NCBI RefSeq assembly: GCF_013167215.1
Contig: NZ_JABJWY010000038.1
Coordinates: 897,628 to 961,627 of the forward strand
Direction of reading: 5' to 3'
Source: Sphingobacterium prati
GTDB lineage: Bacteria > Bacteroidota > Bacteroidia > Sphingobacteriales > Sphingobacteriaceae
DNA: 64,000 bases
A program made the translations under genes and the position numbers. How positions within the stretch are numbered: position 1 is the first letter of the stretch; every line of letters starts with the position of its first letter. Below the pieces are notes generated by a model. The model had not been told where the DNA came from. It saw only the letters and a program-made list of their open reading frames with translations, and made no database searches. Below are positions 53,042 through 61,683 of this stretch, piece by piece.

Positions 53042-54865
53042 ATGAATTCAATCGCTACATTATATGCGCAAAAGCATCAAGAAATTGCGTCAACGCTCTT
53101 AAAATTAAATAAGCAGGTTAATGCCTTGAGTTTAAGTCGGCTAATCGTCATTCTTGGGGGTGGAGCGCTGTTGTTTTATACTTTTCAGTTGGAAAGTCTA
53201 CCCTTGGTCTTCTTTTGTTTCTTTGCCTTGCTATTCTTTTTTGCTTATTTAGTGCGCCGGCAAAGTCAACTGGAACTTCAGAAAAATTATTTTGAAGCCT
53301 ATTTAAAGGTGATTTCCAACGAACAGACCATAGCAGAAGGGAAAACGAATATGTATGCCCATGGAGAGCAATTTGAAGATGGCAACCATCCTTATAGTTC
53401 GGATATGGACGTATTTGGCTCCCATTCTTTATTTGCTCAATTGAACCGCTCGACGACAAAACAGGGTATTGATCTACTGGCATCTTGGTTAAGTGCTCCT
53501 CTGGACAAGGAACAGATCCGGCGCAATCAGGAAGCATCGAAAGAATTGGAAAATGAATCTGAATGGATATGGGATTTTCAGGCAAAACTGCTGGCAAACC
53601 TAAATCATAAACTGGATATTAAAGCGTTTTTGTCCAATTATTTTCAAGACCGGAATTTTAACTTTGGAAATGGTTTCATGCGCATGTATGTCAAGGTTGG
53701 TCCGGCTTTATTTGCGGTGGCGCTTGTTGGGAGCTTTTTTATTCCCAAATTTACTGCTGTCGCCACCATATTGGGGCTGTTCCATGTGCTTTGGGCTTTT
53801 GCCAAAGCAGGTAGTGTAAGTTTATTCTCCTCAAGAATAGACAAGATAGGTGGAATACTGGGATCCTATGCGGATGCCATACAGGCTATTGAAAGCCATG
53901 CGTGGAAATCCGCCTCTCTACAGGAAATGGCGAACGAATTAAAGCAAGGGAATCATGCTGAACCTATTTCAAAAGCTTTTAAAAAACTCGCCGCACTGAT
54001 CAATAATCTGGATGCACGTAATAATGTATTTGTTGGACTATTTCTAAACCTCTTTTTGCTGTGGGATTTTAGACAGGTACTGGCTATCGTTGATTGGAAG
54101 AACAGGTATCAACATGAGATTTTAAATTCTTTTGATACTTTGGCAAAGGTTGAAACTGTGAATAGCCTTGCTATTTGGAAAAGAAATCATCCAAATTACG
54201 TCTACCCTGTCATTTTAGACAACCCAAATGAAGACAAGATTGATGCAGCGGGCATTTATCATCCGCTTATTCCGAATGAACAAGTTGTCGCTAATGATTA
54301 TACAAGTAGGGATCATCGGGTCGCATTGGTGACCGGATCCAATATGGCGGGAAAAAGTACGTTCTTGCGAACAATTGGAATTAACGCAATTCTTGCCTAT
54401 GCAGGAGCAAGTGTTGCTGCTGTTTCATTTCGGCTACCGGTCTATAAGCTAATATCTTACATGCGCATCAAAGATAATTTGAACGAAAGTACATCTACAT
54501 TTAAGGCGGAGCTCAACCGGATGAAATTTATATTGGATACAGTGGCCTCCCATATAGATAGTTTTTTTCTGATTGATGAAATGTTACGTGGAACAAATTC
54601 GGTGGATAAGTATTTGGGATCTCGTGCAATTATCAAACAATTAGTCCGCTTGGATGGCAAAGGGATGGTAGCTACGCATGATTTGCAGCTGTCCAGCTTG
54701 GAACAGGAGTTTTCCGGAGCGATCAAAAATTATCATTTTGATATTCAGGTGAATGAAGGGCAAATGCTGTTTGATTACAAATTGAAGACTGGAGAGTGTA
54801 AGATCTTCAATGCTTCCTTGTTACTGAAGGGGATAGGCGTGGATATTGAAGAAAATATTGGATAA
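53042..54865 (+). CDS. Membrane-associated MutS-like ATPase
   Basis: The protein is 607 residues from the ATG at 53042 (MNSIATLYAQ), my preferred start; the frame opens 13 residues earlier at 53003. Unlike MutS it has hydrophobic pairs near the N-terminus (LIVILGGGALLFYTF, LVFFCFFALLFFFAYLV) and in the middle (ALFAVALVGSFFIPKF). The MutS ATPase core is complete: Walker A TGSNMAGKSTFLRTIG, Walker B FFLIDEMLRGTNS and the H-loop ATHDLQLSSLE. The mismatch-reading domain I and the Smr domain of MutS2 are absent. This is a recurrent Bacteroidota family of unknown role. Confidence 0.85.
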   Translation: MNSIATLYAQKHQEIASTLLKLNKQVNALSLSRLIVILGGGALLFYTFQLESLPLVFFCFFALLFFFAYLVRRQSQLELQKNYFEAYLKVISNEQTIAEGKTNMYAHGEQFEDGNHPYSSDMDVFGSHSLFAQLNRSTTKQGIDLLASWLSAPLDKEQIRRNQEASKELENESEWIWDFQAKLLANLNHKLDIKAFLSNYFQDRNFNFGNGFMRMYVKVGPALFAVALVGSFFIPKFTAVATILGLFHVLWAFAKAGSVSLFSSRIDKIGGILGSYADAIQAIESHAWKSASLQEMANELKQGNHAEPISKAFKKLAALINNLDARNNVFVGLFLNLFLLWDFRQVLAIVDWKNRYQHEILNSFDTLAKVETVNSLAIWKRNHPNYVYPVILDNPNEDKIDAAGIYHPLIPNEQVVANDYTSRDHRVALVTGSNMAGKSTFLRTIGINAILAYAGASVAAVSFRLPVYKLISYMRIKDNLNESTSTFKAELNRMKFILDTVASHIDSFFLIDEMLRGTNSVDKYLGSRAIIKQLVRLDGKGMVATHDLQLSSLEQEFSGAIKNYHFDIQVNEGQMLFDYKLKTGECKIFNASLLLKGIGVDIEENIG

Positions 54866-54933
54866 AAATGACTTTACAGTATTTGGATAGCCTTACATTT
54901 GTGGTCTCTTAAATTCACAAAAATAAACAATAA

Positions 54934-55335
54934 ATGACTTTACAAGAACGTATTGATTTATCGGAAACGCATGTATGTACAACCGTATTCCCGTTTTTGA
55001 CCAATCATCACGATACCTTATTCGGCGGTAAGGCGATGTCCATTATGGATGAAGTGTCTTTCATGGCGGCAACGAGATTCTGCCGGAAAACTTTAGTGAC
55101 TGTATCCACTGACCGTATTGATTTTAACAAAGCAATTCCTTCTGGAAGTATTATTGAGGCTATTGCACGTGTCCAGAATGTCGGGCGTACCAGTCTCAAA
55201 GTGAAAGTTGAAATATTCTTGGAGCATATGTATAATGAAGGACGTGAACTCGCTATAGAAGGTGTTTTTACCTTTGTTGCTTTGGATGAAAATAAACAGC
55301 CGATCCCTGTTTTAGAAGGTTTAGATATCGAATAG
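54934..55335 (+). CDS. Acyl-CoA thioesterase (YciA-like hotdog fold)
   Basis: This 133-residue hotdog protein has HHDTLFGGKAMSIMDEVSFMAA, with the catalytic aspartate of the BFIT/YciA family, then TVSTDRIDFNKAIPSGSIIEA and VQNVGRTSLKVKVEIF. These enzymes cleave acyl-CoA thioesters in the cytoplasm. It lies 68 bases after the MutS-like gene and ends in a shared convergent terminator. Confidence 0.9.
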   Translation: MTLQERIDLSETHVCTTVFPFLTNHHDTLFGGKAMSIMDEVSFMAATRFCRKTLVTVSTDRIDFNKAIPSGSIIEAIARVQNVGRTSLKVKVEIFLEHMYNEGRELAIEGVFTFVALDENKQPIPVLEGLDIE

Positions 55336-55387
55336 CCTGCCTATTGTATGGGCGGGGCGACTTTTGTCCGTGATGGCAAAGGTTTAG

Positions 55388-55417
55388 AAAAACGGATGGT
55401 GTAAACCACCCGTTTTT
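55388..55417. terminator. Bidirectional terminator between thioesterase and DUF779 genes
   Basis: AAAAACGG (55388-55395) pairs with CCGTTTTT (55410-55417), and TGGT with ACCA, around a GTAA loop. A and T runs on both sides let it serve both convergent genes. Confidence 0.82.
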
Positions 55418-55421
55418 GTAT

Positions 55422-55796
55422 TTATTCACTTCGTTTGATCGGACTAAGTTCTTTTAATTCTTCTTCGGTAAAGAGCCGATAGTGTACTTTAAAGGTTTTG
55501 CCTAATGGTGTTTCCAAAGAAAAACCACCTGGTCCAAATCCCTCCAATACATCAAGGGTGAAATGGGCATGTTTCCAATACTCAAACAAATCTCGGTCTA
55601 CCCAAAACTCATATCCTTCAACCAATCCAATCATGGCGTCATTCATCCGGGGAAAATATCCCCCTTTTTCAAAACATTGGGGCTGGGTACCTTCACAGCA
55701 GCCCCCTGCCTGATAAAACATCAATGCACCGTGTTGTGCTTCAAGGGTATGAATGAGATCCTTAGCTTTGTCCGTACTATCTATTCTGTTGACCAT
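55422..55796 (-). CDS. DUF779 protein linked to aldehyde dehydrogenase
   Basis: This 124-residue protein starts at ATG 55796 (MVNRIDSTDKAKDLI). The open frame reaches back to 56018, but that part lies within the aldehyde dehydrogenase gene and is not credible coding. DUF779 features are AGGCCEGTQPQCF, with a cysteine cluster that may bind metal, and EFWVDRDLFEYWKHAHFTLDV. The family regularly follows acetaldehyde-type dehydrogenase genes; the gap here is two bases. Its exact function is not known. Confidence 0.92.
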   Translation of the reverse strand: MVNRIDSTDKAKDLIHTLEAQHGALMFYQAGGCCEGTQPQCFEKGGYFPRMNDAMIGLVEGYEFWVDRDLFEYWKHAHFTLDVLEGFGPGGFSLETPLGKTFKVHYRLFTEEELKELSPIKRSE

Positions 55797-55798
55797 CG

Positions 55799-57301
55799 TT
55801 AAAAGAACCCTAGTTTCTCCTTGCTGTATGAAATTAACATATTTTTTGCCTGACGATAATGGGCAAGCATCATCTTGTGATTTTCTCTGCCAATTCCTGA
55901 TTGTTTGTAGCCTCCAAATGGAGCGCCTGCTGGGTAAGAGTGATATTGATTGACCCATACGCGGCCGGCCTGAATGGCACGTGGAACCTGATAAAGCTGA
56001 TGTGCATCTCTGGTCCATACACCGGCTCCGAGACCATACATCGTATCGTTGGCGATAGCAATAGCTTCCTGTTCATCTTTGAATGTTGTAACCGCCAAGA
56101 CAGGTCCAAAAATCTCTTCCTGAAAGATACGCATTTTATTATTTCCCTTGAATAGCGTTGGTTTGATATAATAACCTTCTTCAAAGCCTGCGCCTACATT
56201 ATTTTCGTCTCCGCCAGTTAACACTTCAGCTCCTTCTTGTTTGCCCAGTGTAATATAAGACATAATTTTGTCCTTTTGTATTTTGGAAGCTTGGGCTCCC
56301 ATCATTGTTGTTGGATCCAGTGGGTCACCAACTTTGATCTGATTGACCCGATCGATAACTCGGGCAATAAACTTATCGTAGATGTCCTCCTGCACTAATA
56401 ACCGCGACGGGCAGGTGCATATTTCACCTTGATTAAGGGCGAATAAAACAGCTCCTTCGATCGCTTTGTCTAGAAATGCATCATCAGCGTCCATGACAGA
56501 ACTGAAGAATAAGTTTGGGGATTTGCCGCCCAATTCAAGTGTTACGGGTATGATATTTTCTGTGGCGTATTGCATGACTAATCGACCCGTGGCGGTGGAT
56601 CCTGTAAAGGCTGCCTTCGCGACTTTAGGATTCGTTATCAAGGCTCTGCCTAGTTCGGAACCGAAACCGTTGACAATATTTACCACACCAGCGGGTATGA
56701 GGTCACCAATAATTTCCATCAGAATCAGGATGGATGTCGGTGTGCTTTCTGCAGGCTTTAAAACAACTGTATTACCAGCAGCCAGAGCTGGAGCTAGCTT
56801 CCAGACAGCCATTAGAATCGGGAAGTTCCAGGGAATGATTTGGGCGATAACGCCGATCGGTTCGTGTACAATCAAGGAAACAGTGTTGCTGTCCAGTTCA
56901 GTTATAGATCCCTCTTCCGCACGGATTACGCCTGCAAAGTATCTAAAATGATCAATAGCGAGAGGGATATCAGCATTTAATGTTTCGCGTACTGCTTTTC
57001 CGTTATCTATCGTTTCTACTGCGGCAATATATTCCAGATTAGCCTCGATGCGGTCGGCGATCTTGTTGAGCATAATACTCCGTTCAGTTGCGGATGTCTT
57101 GCCCCAAGTCTCAAAGGCCTTAGACGCAGTATCAACGGCTAAATCTAGATCCTCTTTTGTTGAATGGGCCACCTGTGTATATACTTTACCATCTACGGGC
57201 GAGATGTTGTCGAAATATTTTCCTCGGATTGGGGCTACAAATTTACCACCAATGTAATTGTCATATCGTTCCTTGAACGATGGTCTTTTAATTGTGCTCA
57301 T
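55799..57301 (-). CDS. NAD-dependent aldehyde dehydrogenase (acetaldehyde type)
   Basis: This 500-residue enzyme oxidises an aldehyde to the acid. Catalytic C295 lies in QGEICTCPSR and the general base E256 in TLELGGKSPN. The NAD-binding AFTGSTATGR and WNFPILMAVWKLAPALAAGN segments are present. PWNFP and the ending YRQAKNMLISY fit the AldB/ExaC/AcoD group, for which acetaldehyde is the usual substrate. It forms an operon with DUF779 and is divergent from an AraC regulator whose likely binding sites precede the promoter. Confidence 0.94.
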   Translation of the reverse strand: MSTIKRPSFKERYDNYIGGKFVAPIRGKYFDNISPVDGKVYTQVAHSTKEDLDLAVDTASKAFETWGKTSATERSIMLNKIADRIEANLEYIAAVETIDNGKAVRETLNADIPLAIDHFRYFAGVIRAEEGSITELDSNTVSLIVHEPIGVIAQIIPWNFPILMAVWKLAPALAAGNTVVLKPAESTPTSILILMEIIGDLIPAGVVNIVNGFGSELGRALITNPKVAKAAFTGSTATGRLVMQYATENIIPVTLELGGKSPNLFFSSVMDADDAFLDKAIEGAVLFALNQGEICTCPSRLLVQEDIYDKFIARVIDRVNQIKVGDPLDPTTMMGAQASKIQKDKIMSYITLGKQEGAEVLTGGDENNVGAGFEEGYYIKPTLFKGNNKMRIFQEEIFGPVLAVTTFKDEQEAIAIANDTMYGLGAGVWTRDAHQLYQVPRAIQAGRVWVNQYHSYPAGAPFGGYKQSGIGRENHKMMLAHYRQAKNMLISYSKEKLGFF

Positions 57302-57336
57302 ATGATTTATATTAGTTATTTTTACTCCCTTTTTAT

Positions 57337-57344
57337 CAAAGTTA
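57337..57344 (-). promoter_or_regulatory. -7 box of the aldehyde dehydrogenase operon
   Basis: TAACTTTG (57344-57337, minus strand) matches TAnnTTTG, 36 bases before the ATG at 57301. The tandem repeat at 57381-57420 lies just upstream of the -33 position, as expected for an activator site. Confidence 0.5.
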
Positions 57345-57380
57345 GCCGGTAATTATTCAATACCGTAGCATTATTGAAGC

Positions 57381-57420
57381 AAAGCATAGTATCATTGTTG
57401 CAATAAAGCATAGGATTATT
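57381..57420. promoter_or_regulatory. Tandem direct repeat, candidate AraC-type activator site
   Basis: AAAGCATAGTATCATT (57381-57396) and AAAGCATAGGATTATT (57405-57420) share 14 of 16 bases with a 24-base period. Two direct repeats just upstream of a promoter fit the binding mode of AraC-family activators. Confidence 0.5.
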
Positions 57421-57503
57421 ATAGAAGGATATCCTAAACAATACTTGATTTTTTTTTGTTATATTTCCTTAACAATAAAACTTGCAATGGCTGAGGAGAG
57501 GCC

Positions 57504-57540
57504 GATAAATTGCTTTTTACCTGCAATTTATCTAAGTTTG
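57504..57540 (+). promoter_or_regulatory. Palindromic promoter of the AraC-type regulator
   Basis: GATAAATTGC (57504-57513), a 9-base spacer, GCAATTTATC (57523-57532) and the -7 box TAAGTTTG (57533-57540) follow each other directly. ATTG in the first half-site stands 20 bases before the -7 box. The ATG is 33 bases on. It is the same element as at 7003-7037. Confidence 0.55.
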
Positions 57541-57573
57541 ATTGATATCCAATGGATAATTAGTTGATGTAAT

Positions 57574-58476
57574 ATGAGGGATAGGACACTGATTCATAGA
57601 TTACCATTTTCTCAAGGACGGGAACTCAGTACGTTGGTAGAAAACCGGCGTGCTTTTACATTGGATAGCCTAGAATTGAATATATTCGAAACCTATCGTG
57701 TTTCTGAATATGTGCCTTTGCGTTTTGATGATTTAGTGATGATCAATATGATTCAGGGAAAGAAAGTTATGCATCTGGAACAAATAAAAGCATTCGATTA
57801 TCTACCTGGACAGATGATCGTGTTACCGCCCATGGTTGATATGCATATTGATTTTCCGGAAGCTACTTGGGAACAGCCTACGCAGTGTACAGCTTTAACC
57901 ATCCACAAGGATAAGATAGATGCTGTGTTGGATTATTTAAATGAATTTTATCCAAAGGGACAATTGGACCGCTGGCATATTGATCCCGAGCTTTTTCATC
58001 TTTACAATTCCAGCGAACTGGCCGAACTGGTTAATAAATTATTTCAAATAATTATAAGTGAGGATGCATTTAAAGATGCTTTGGCAGATTTGACATTTAA
58101 GGAACTTACAATTCGATTGTTGCAGTCACAATCGCTGATGGCATTGAAGGTGGGGAAGTCGTCTAATAAAGTGCTTATACATCTACAAGAGTTTATTCGT
58201 AGAAATATCACCGAGAAAATATCCATAGATTTACTTGAGAAGACCGCTCACATGAGCAAAGCAAGTTTGACTCGGATGTTTAATCGTGAATTGGGGCTAA
58301 GCCCAATGGAATATGTGATACAACAGCGTATACATAAAGCAAAACAGTTGTTACTCTTAACCCGTAATGTCAAGGAATCTTGCTTTGGCGCGGGGTTCAA
58401 TGACGTCAATTATTTTGTTCGGTTGTTTAAAAATAGGGTAGGTGTTACGCCAGGAGCATTTGTCCTGGCGCAATAG
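57574..58476 (+). CDS. AraC family transcriptional regulator
   Basis: This 300-residue protein has a C-terminal double helix-turn-helix from about residue 200 (ISIDLLEKTAHMSKASLTRMFNRELGLSPMEYV, then AGFNDVNYFVRLFKNRVGVTPGAF; shown as family hallmarks, MSKASLTRMF and VNYFVRLFK). The N-terminal 190 residues form the sensing/dimerising part, of the AraC_N type seen next to aldehyde dehydrogenase genes. It is divergent from the dehydrogenase operon and most likely activates it in response to an aldehyde or alcohol. The effector is not known. Confidence 0.9.
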   Translation: MRDRTLIHRLPFSQGRELSTLVENRRAFTLDSLELNIFETYRVSEYVPLRFDDLVMINMIQGKKVMHLEQIKAFDYLPGQMIVLPPMVDMHIDFPEATWEQPTQCTALTIHKDKIDAVLDYLNEFYPKGQLDRWHIDPELFHLYNSSELAELVNKLFQIIISEDAFKDALADLTFKELTIRLLQSQSLMALKVGKSSNKVLIHLQEFIRRNITEKISIDLLEKTAHMSKASLTRMFNRELGLSPMEYVIQQRIHKAKQLLLLTRNVKESCFGAGFNDVNYFVRLFKNRVGVTPGAFVLAQ

Positions 58477-58481
58477 CAAAG

Positions 58482-58937
58482 TTAAAATTTCATGACGCGG
58501 TCTAGTTCGCGTTTGACATCCCTTTCCTTTATATTTTCGCGCTTATCGAAATCTTTTTTACCCTGTGCCAAAGCGATTTCAACTTTTGCAAAACCACGAG
58601 TACTGATAAATATACGCAAAGGAACGATCGTAAACCCGCGCTCTTCGCCCTTTTCTTTTAGTTTTTTCAATTCTCTCTTTGTCAGCAGAAGCTGGCGGTC
58701 GCGTTTTGCTTCATGGTTGTAAAATGAACCCATGGAATATTCCGCAATATGCATGTTACGAATGTAAAGTCCATCGTCAAAGAAACTGCAGAAACTATCA
58801 TTAATATTTGCTTTTCCCTCGCGTATTGATTTTATTTCAGTCCCTAAAAGCCGGATTCCGGCGACGTATTTGTCTAGTAGATGATACTCAAACGAAGCTT
58901 TTTTATTTTTTATATTGATATCTGAAGATAAAGCCAT
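58482..58937 (-). CDS. smpB: SsrA-binding protein
   Basis: This 151-residue protein binds tmRNA for ribosome rescue. It starts with IKNKKASFEYHLLDKYVAGI, carries GTEIKSIREGKANINDSFC and the basic ending KKDFDKRENIKERDVKRELDR, which forms the helix that reads the decoding centre. Length is standard. It converges with the AraC gene, with only five bases between stops, and has a -7 box upstream at 59021-59028. Confidence 0.96.
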   Translation of the reverse strand: MALSSDINIKNKKASFEYHLLDKYVAGIRLLGTEIKSIREGKANINDSFCSFFDDGLYIRNMHIAEYSMGSFYNHEAKRDRQLLLTKRELKKLKEKGEERGFTIVPLRIFISTRGFAKVEIALAQGKKDFDKRENIKERDVKRELDRVMKF

Positions 58938-59020
58938 ATATTGTTGTATATTAGTAAGTCTATACCATTGCTATTGCAATGAACCTAAATGTAACTAATT
59001 ATAGGATAATTTAAAGTTCG

Positions 59021-59028
59021 CAAATATA
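59021..59028 (-). promoter_or_regulatory. -7 box of smpB
   Basis: TATATTTG (59028-59021, minus strand) matches TAnnTTTG about 84 bases before the smpB start. No clear -33 element is present. Confidence 0.35.
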
Positions 59029-59163
59029 ATTATTAAAATTGTCTTATTTTATAGTAGAATTGTGTGGGGAGGATGTTAGCGGAGTATTAAAATAAAATTA
59101 ACTGTTTTGGGCGATGTGTTAAAAATATGACTAAATTTAAGTGAAAGTCAGATTATGTTTTCG

Positions 59164-59171
59164 TATGTTTG
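59164..59171 (+). promoter_or_regulatory. Candidate -7 box of the sphingolipid operon
   Basis: TATGTTTG matches TAnnTTTG, about 180 bases before spt. It would imply a long leader. Nothing else in the 411-base gap (58938-59348) matches better. Confidence 0.3.
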
Positions 59172-59348
59172 CAACGTTTTTTGGAATTATTGTGAATATA
59201 TACAACGTAGAATTTCAACTTACATTGTGGATAGAGCAGATTTTTATTCGAAGACAGAGTTTTTTATATAAAAGTCCAATTCGAGAATTTTGTTTGTTAC
59301 AATAACATCTAAAAGTTAGAAATAGTTTTAGAAATACCTTTTTATCGC

Positions 59349-60548
59349 ATGAGTAAAGGAAAGTTAGGCGAAAAAATATCGCAATTTAAGATTGTAGAGG
59401 AGTTAAAAGCTAAAGGCTTATATGCCTATTTTAGACCGATTCAATCAAAGCAAGATACCGAGGTAAAAATCGATGGTAGACGTGTATTGATGTTTGGTTC
59501 TAACTCTTATTTAGGGTTAACGACTGATATACGTATTATAAAAGCAGCGCAAGATGCTTTGGAGAAGTATGGTACTGGATGTGCTGGATCGCGTTTCTTA
59601 AACGGTACGTTGGATATTCACGTAGAACTGGAAGAAAAATTATCTGCTTATGTAGGTAAAGAGGCTGCAATTCTTTTTAGTACCGGATTTCAATCAAATC
59701 TTGGACCATTGTCCTGTCTGATGGGGCGTAATGATTATATTTTGCTGGATGAGCGTGATCATGCATCTATTATTGATGGAAGTCGTTTGTCGTTTGCAAA
59801 AGTCATCAAATACGCGCACAACAATATGGAAGATTTACGTGCCAAATTAGCTAGATTGCCAGAAGAAAGCGCGAAGCTAATTTGCACAGACGGTATCTTT
59901 AGTATGGAAGGTGATATTGTTAACTTACCGGAGCTTACGGCAATTGCTAATGAGTTTGATGCTGCTGTAATGGTGGATGATGCACATAGTTTGGGGGTTA
60001 TTGGGCACAAGGGCGCTGGTACAGCATCACATTTTGGCCTTAATAGCGATGTAGATTTAATCATGGGTACGTTCAGTAAGTCATTAGCTTCTTTAGGTGG
60101 ATTCGTAGCAGGTGATGCTGATGTTATTGATTTTCTGAAACACAATGCACGTTCAGTAATGTTTAGCGCTTCGATGACGCCAGCATCTGTGGCTTCTACA
60201 TTGAAAGCATTGGAGATCATTCAGAATGAACCAGAACATATTGAAAAACTATGGAAAAATACCGATTATGCCAAAGCACAATTATTAGATCATGGCTTTG
60301 ATTTGGGTGCTACGGAAAGTCCTATTTTGCCAATATTTATTCGTAGCAATGAAAAAACCTTCTGGGTAACTAAAATGCTGCAAGATGATGGCGTATTTGT
60401 TAACCCAGTTGTTTCTCCGGCAGTTCCTGCTGAGGAGTCTCTAATTCGTTTTTCATTGATGGCGACACATACTTATGACCAAATTGACGAGGCAATCGAA
60501 AAGATGGTTAAAGTATTCAAACAAGCTGAAGTTGAAACATTAATATAA
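59349..60548 (+). CDS. spt: Serine palmitoyltransferase
   Basis: This 399-residue PLP enzyme of the alpha-oxoamine synthase family joins serine and palmitoyl-CoA to give 3-ketodihydrosphingosine, the first step of sphingolipid synthesis. I recognise it as nearly the same protein as the crystallised S. multivorum enzyme. H138 (DERDHAS) stacks on PLP, D210 and H213 lie in VDDAHSLG, and K244 (GTFSKSLASLGG) forms the Schiff base. It is a soluble homodimer type lacking the membrane anchor of eukaryotic SPT. It heads an operon with likely ceramide synthase, reductase and headgroup enzymes (13-base gap to the next gene). Confidence 0.97.
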   Translation: MSKGKLGEKISQFKIVEELKAKGLYAYFRPIQSKQDTEVKIDGRRVLMFGSNSYLGLTTDIRIIKAAQDALEKYGTGCAGSRFLNGTLDIHVELEEKLSAYVGKEAAILFSTGFQSNLGPLSCLMGRNDYILLDERDHASIIDGSRLSFAKVIKYAHNNMEDLRAKLARLPEESAKLICTDGIFSMEGDIVNLPELTAIANEFDAAVMVDDAHSLGVIGHKGAGTASHFGLNSDVDLIMGTFSKSLASLGGFVAGDADVIDFLKHNARSVMFSASMTPASVASTLKALEIIQNEPEHIEKLWKNTDYAKAQLLDHGFDLGATESPILPIFIRSNEKTFWVTKMLQDDGVFVNPVVSPAVPAEESLIRFSLMATHTYDQIDEAIEKMVKVFKQAEVETLI

Positions 60549-60561
60549 AATCTAATCGTAT

Positions 60562-61683
60562 ATGATTCAGATTGTACCCGTTGAAACAAAGAAACAAAGA
60601 CGGTTGTTTATAGATTTCCCTCATAGTCTCTATGCGGGAAATCCTAATTATGTACCAGCCTTATTTCTTGAACAAGAAGACCTGCTTTCTCCTAATAAGC
60701 ATCCTTTCTATAAACATTCTCAAGCACAACCTTTTCTAGCTTATCGTGATGAAAAAATAGTGGGCCGAATCTGCGCGATTTGGAACAACAATCATAATGC
60801 ATTTAATCATGTCAATGAAGGGCAATGGGGCTTTTTTGATTGTATTGACGATCAAGAGGTCGCAAATACATTGTTTGAAACTGTTGAGAAATGGGTAAAA
60901 GCAAAAGGTGGAAATACTATTGTTGGGCCGATCAACTTATCGACCAATGACACAGTTGGGCTTTTAGTCGATGGATTCGATAGGCCTCCTGTGGCGATGA
61001 TGCCTTACAATTTTCCTTATTACATAGATTTGATTACCAATGCCGGTTATGGGCATAAGGTAGATCTTCGGGCATATTTGGTGATGGAGCAGACTGCTGA
61101 TAAGCGATCTGTGATGCTATTGGATCGGTTGGAGGAACGCTTAAAGAGGTCTGGGATCACACTTCGCCAATTTAATGTAAAGGATTTTAAAAACGAAGCT
61201 GCGAAGGTTCGGGATATCTATAATAGAGCTTGGGATAAAAACTCTGGATTTGTTCCAATGACGGAGGAAGAATTTAATTATACGGCTAAAGATCTAAAAA
61301 TGATCCTTGATCCACGTTTTGCCATTGTCGCAGAGAAAGATGGTGAACTTGTTGGTTTTGGCTTAGGTATTCCCGATATCAACCAAATTCTTATCAAAGT
61401 GAAGAAAGGTCGTTTACTTCCTACGGGTATTTTTAAGCTGTTGTTCGGAAAGAAAAAAATCAATTTGCTACGGGTGTTGATGTTGGGTGTATTGGAGGAT
61501 TATCGCAAGCTTGGTATTGAAGCTTGTTTGTATGGCCGAATTATTAAAGAATCGAAAGGTTCCAATATAAAGGGGGCTGAATGTTCATGGATGTTGGATC
61601 ATAATTATATGATGAATCATGCTATTGAACAAATGAATGGAGAATTGTACAAACGTTATCGTTTGTATCAAAAATCATTATGA
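60562..61683 (+). CDS. GNAT-fold acyltransferase, probable bacterial ceramide synthase
   Basis: This 373-residue protein has a GNAT-like C-terminal part with motif A-like LGVLEDYRKLGIEACLYGRI near residue 305. A conserved N-terminal part holds FIDFPHSLYAGNPNYVP and VGPINLSTNDTVGLLVDGF. This architecture (YghO-like GNAT) is the one identified as the N-acylating ceramide synthase (bCerS) in Caulobacter, where it works with spt and cerR. Position directly after spt, and a four-base overlap with the reductase gene that follows (ATGA), support N-acylation of the sphingoid base. Activity is inferred from context and family. Confidence 0.75.
   Translation: MIQIVPVETKKQRRLFIDFPHSLYAGNPNYVPALFLEQEDLLSPNKHPFYKHSQAQPFLAYRDEKIVGRICAIWNNNHNAFNHVNEGQWGFFDCIDDQEVANTLFETVEKWVKAKGGNTIVGPINLSTNDTVGLLVDGFDRPPVAMMPYNFPYYIDLITNAGYGHKVDLRAYLVMEQTADKRSVMLLDRLEERLKRSGITLRQFNVKDFKNEAAKVRDIYNRAWDKNSGFVPMTEEEFNYTAKDLKMILDPRFAIVAEKDGELVGFGLGIPDINQILIKVKKGRLLPTGIFKLLFGKKKINLLRVLMLGVLEDYRKLGIEACLYGRIIKESKGSNIKGAECSWMLDHNYMMNHAIEQMNGELYKRYRLYQKSL

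Noticed and set aside
55797..56018. N-terminal extension of the DUF779 frame
   Set aside because: It lies within the aldehyde dehydrogenase gene and has no family similarity; the ATG at 55796 gives the normal DUF779 length and a two-base gap.
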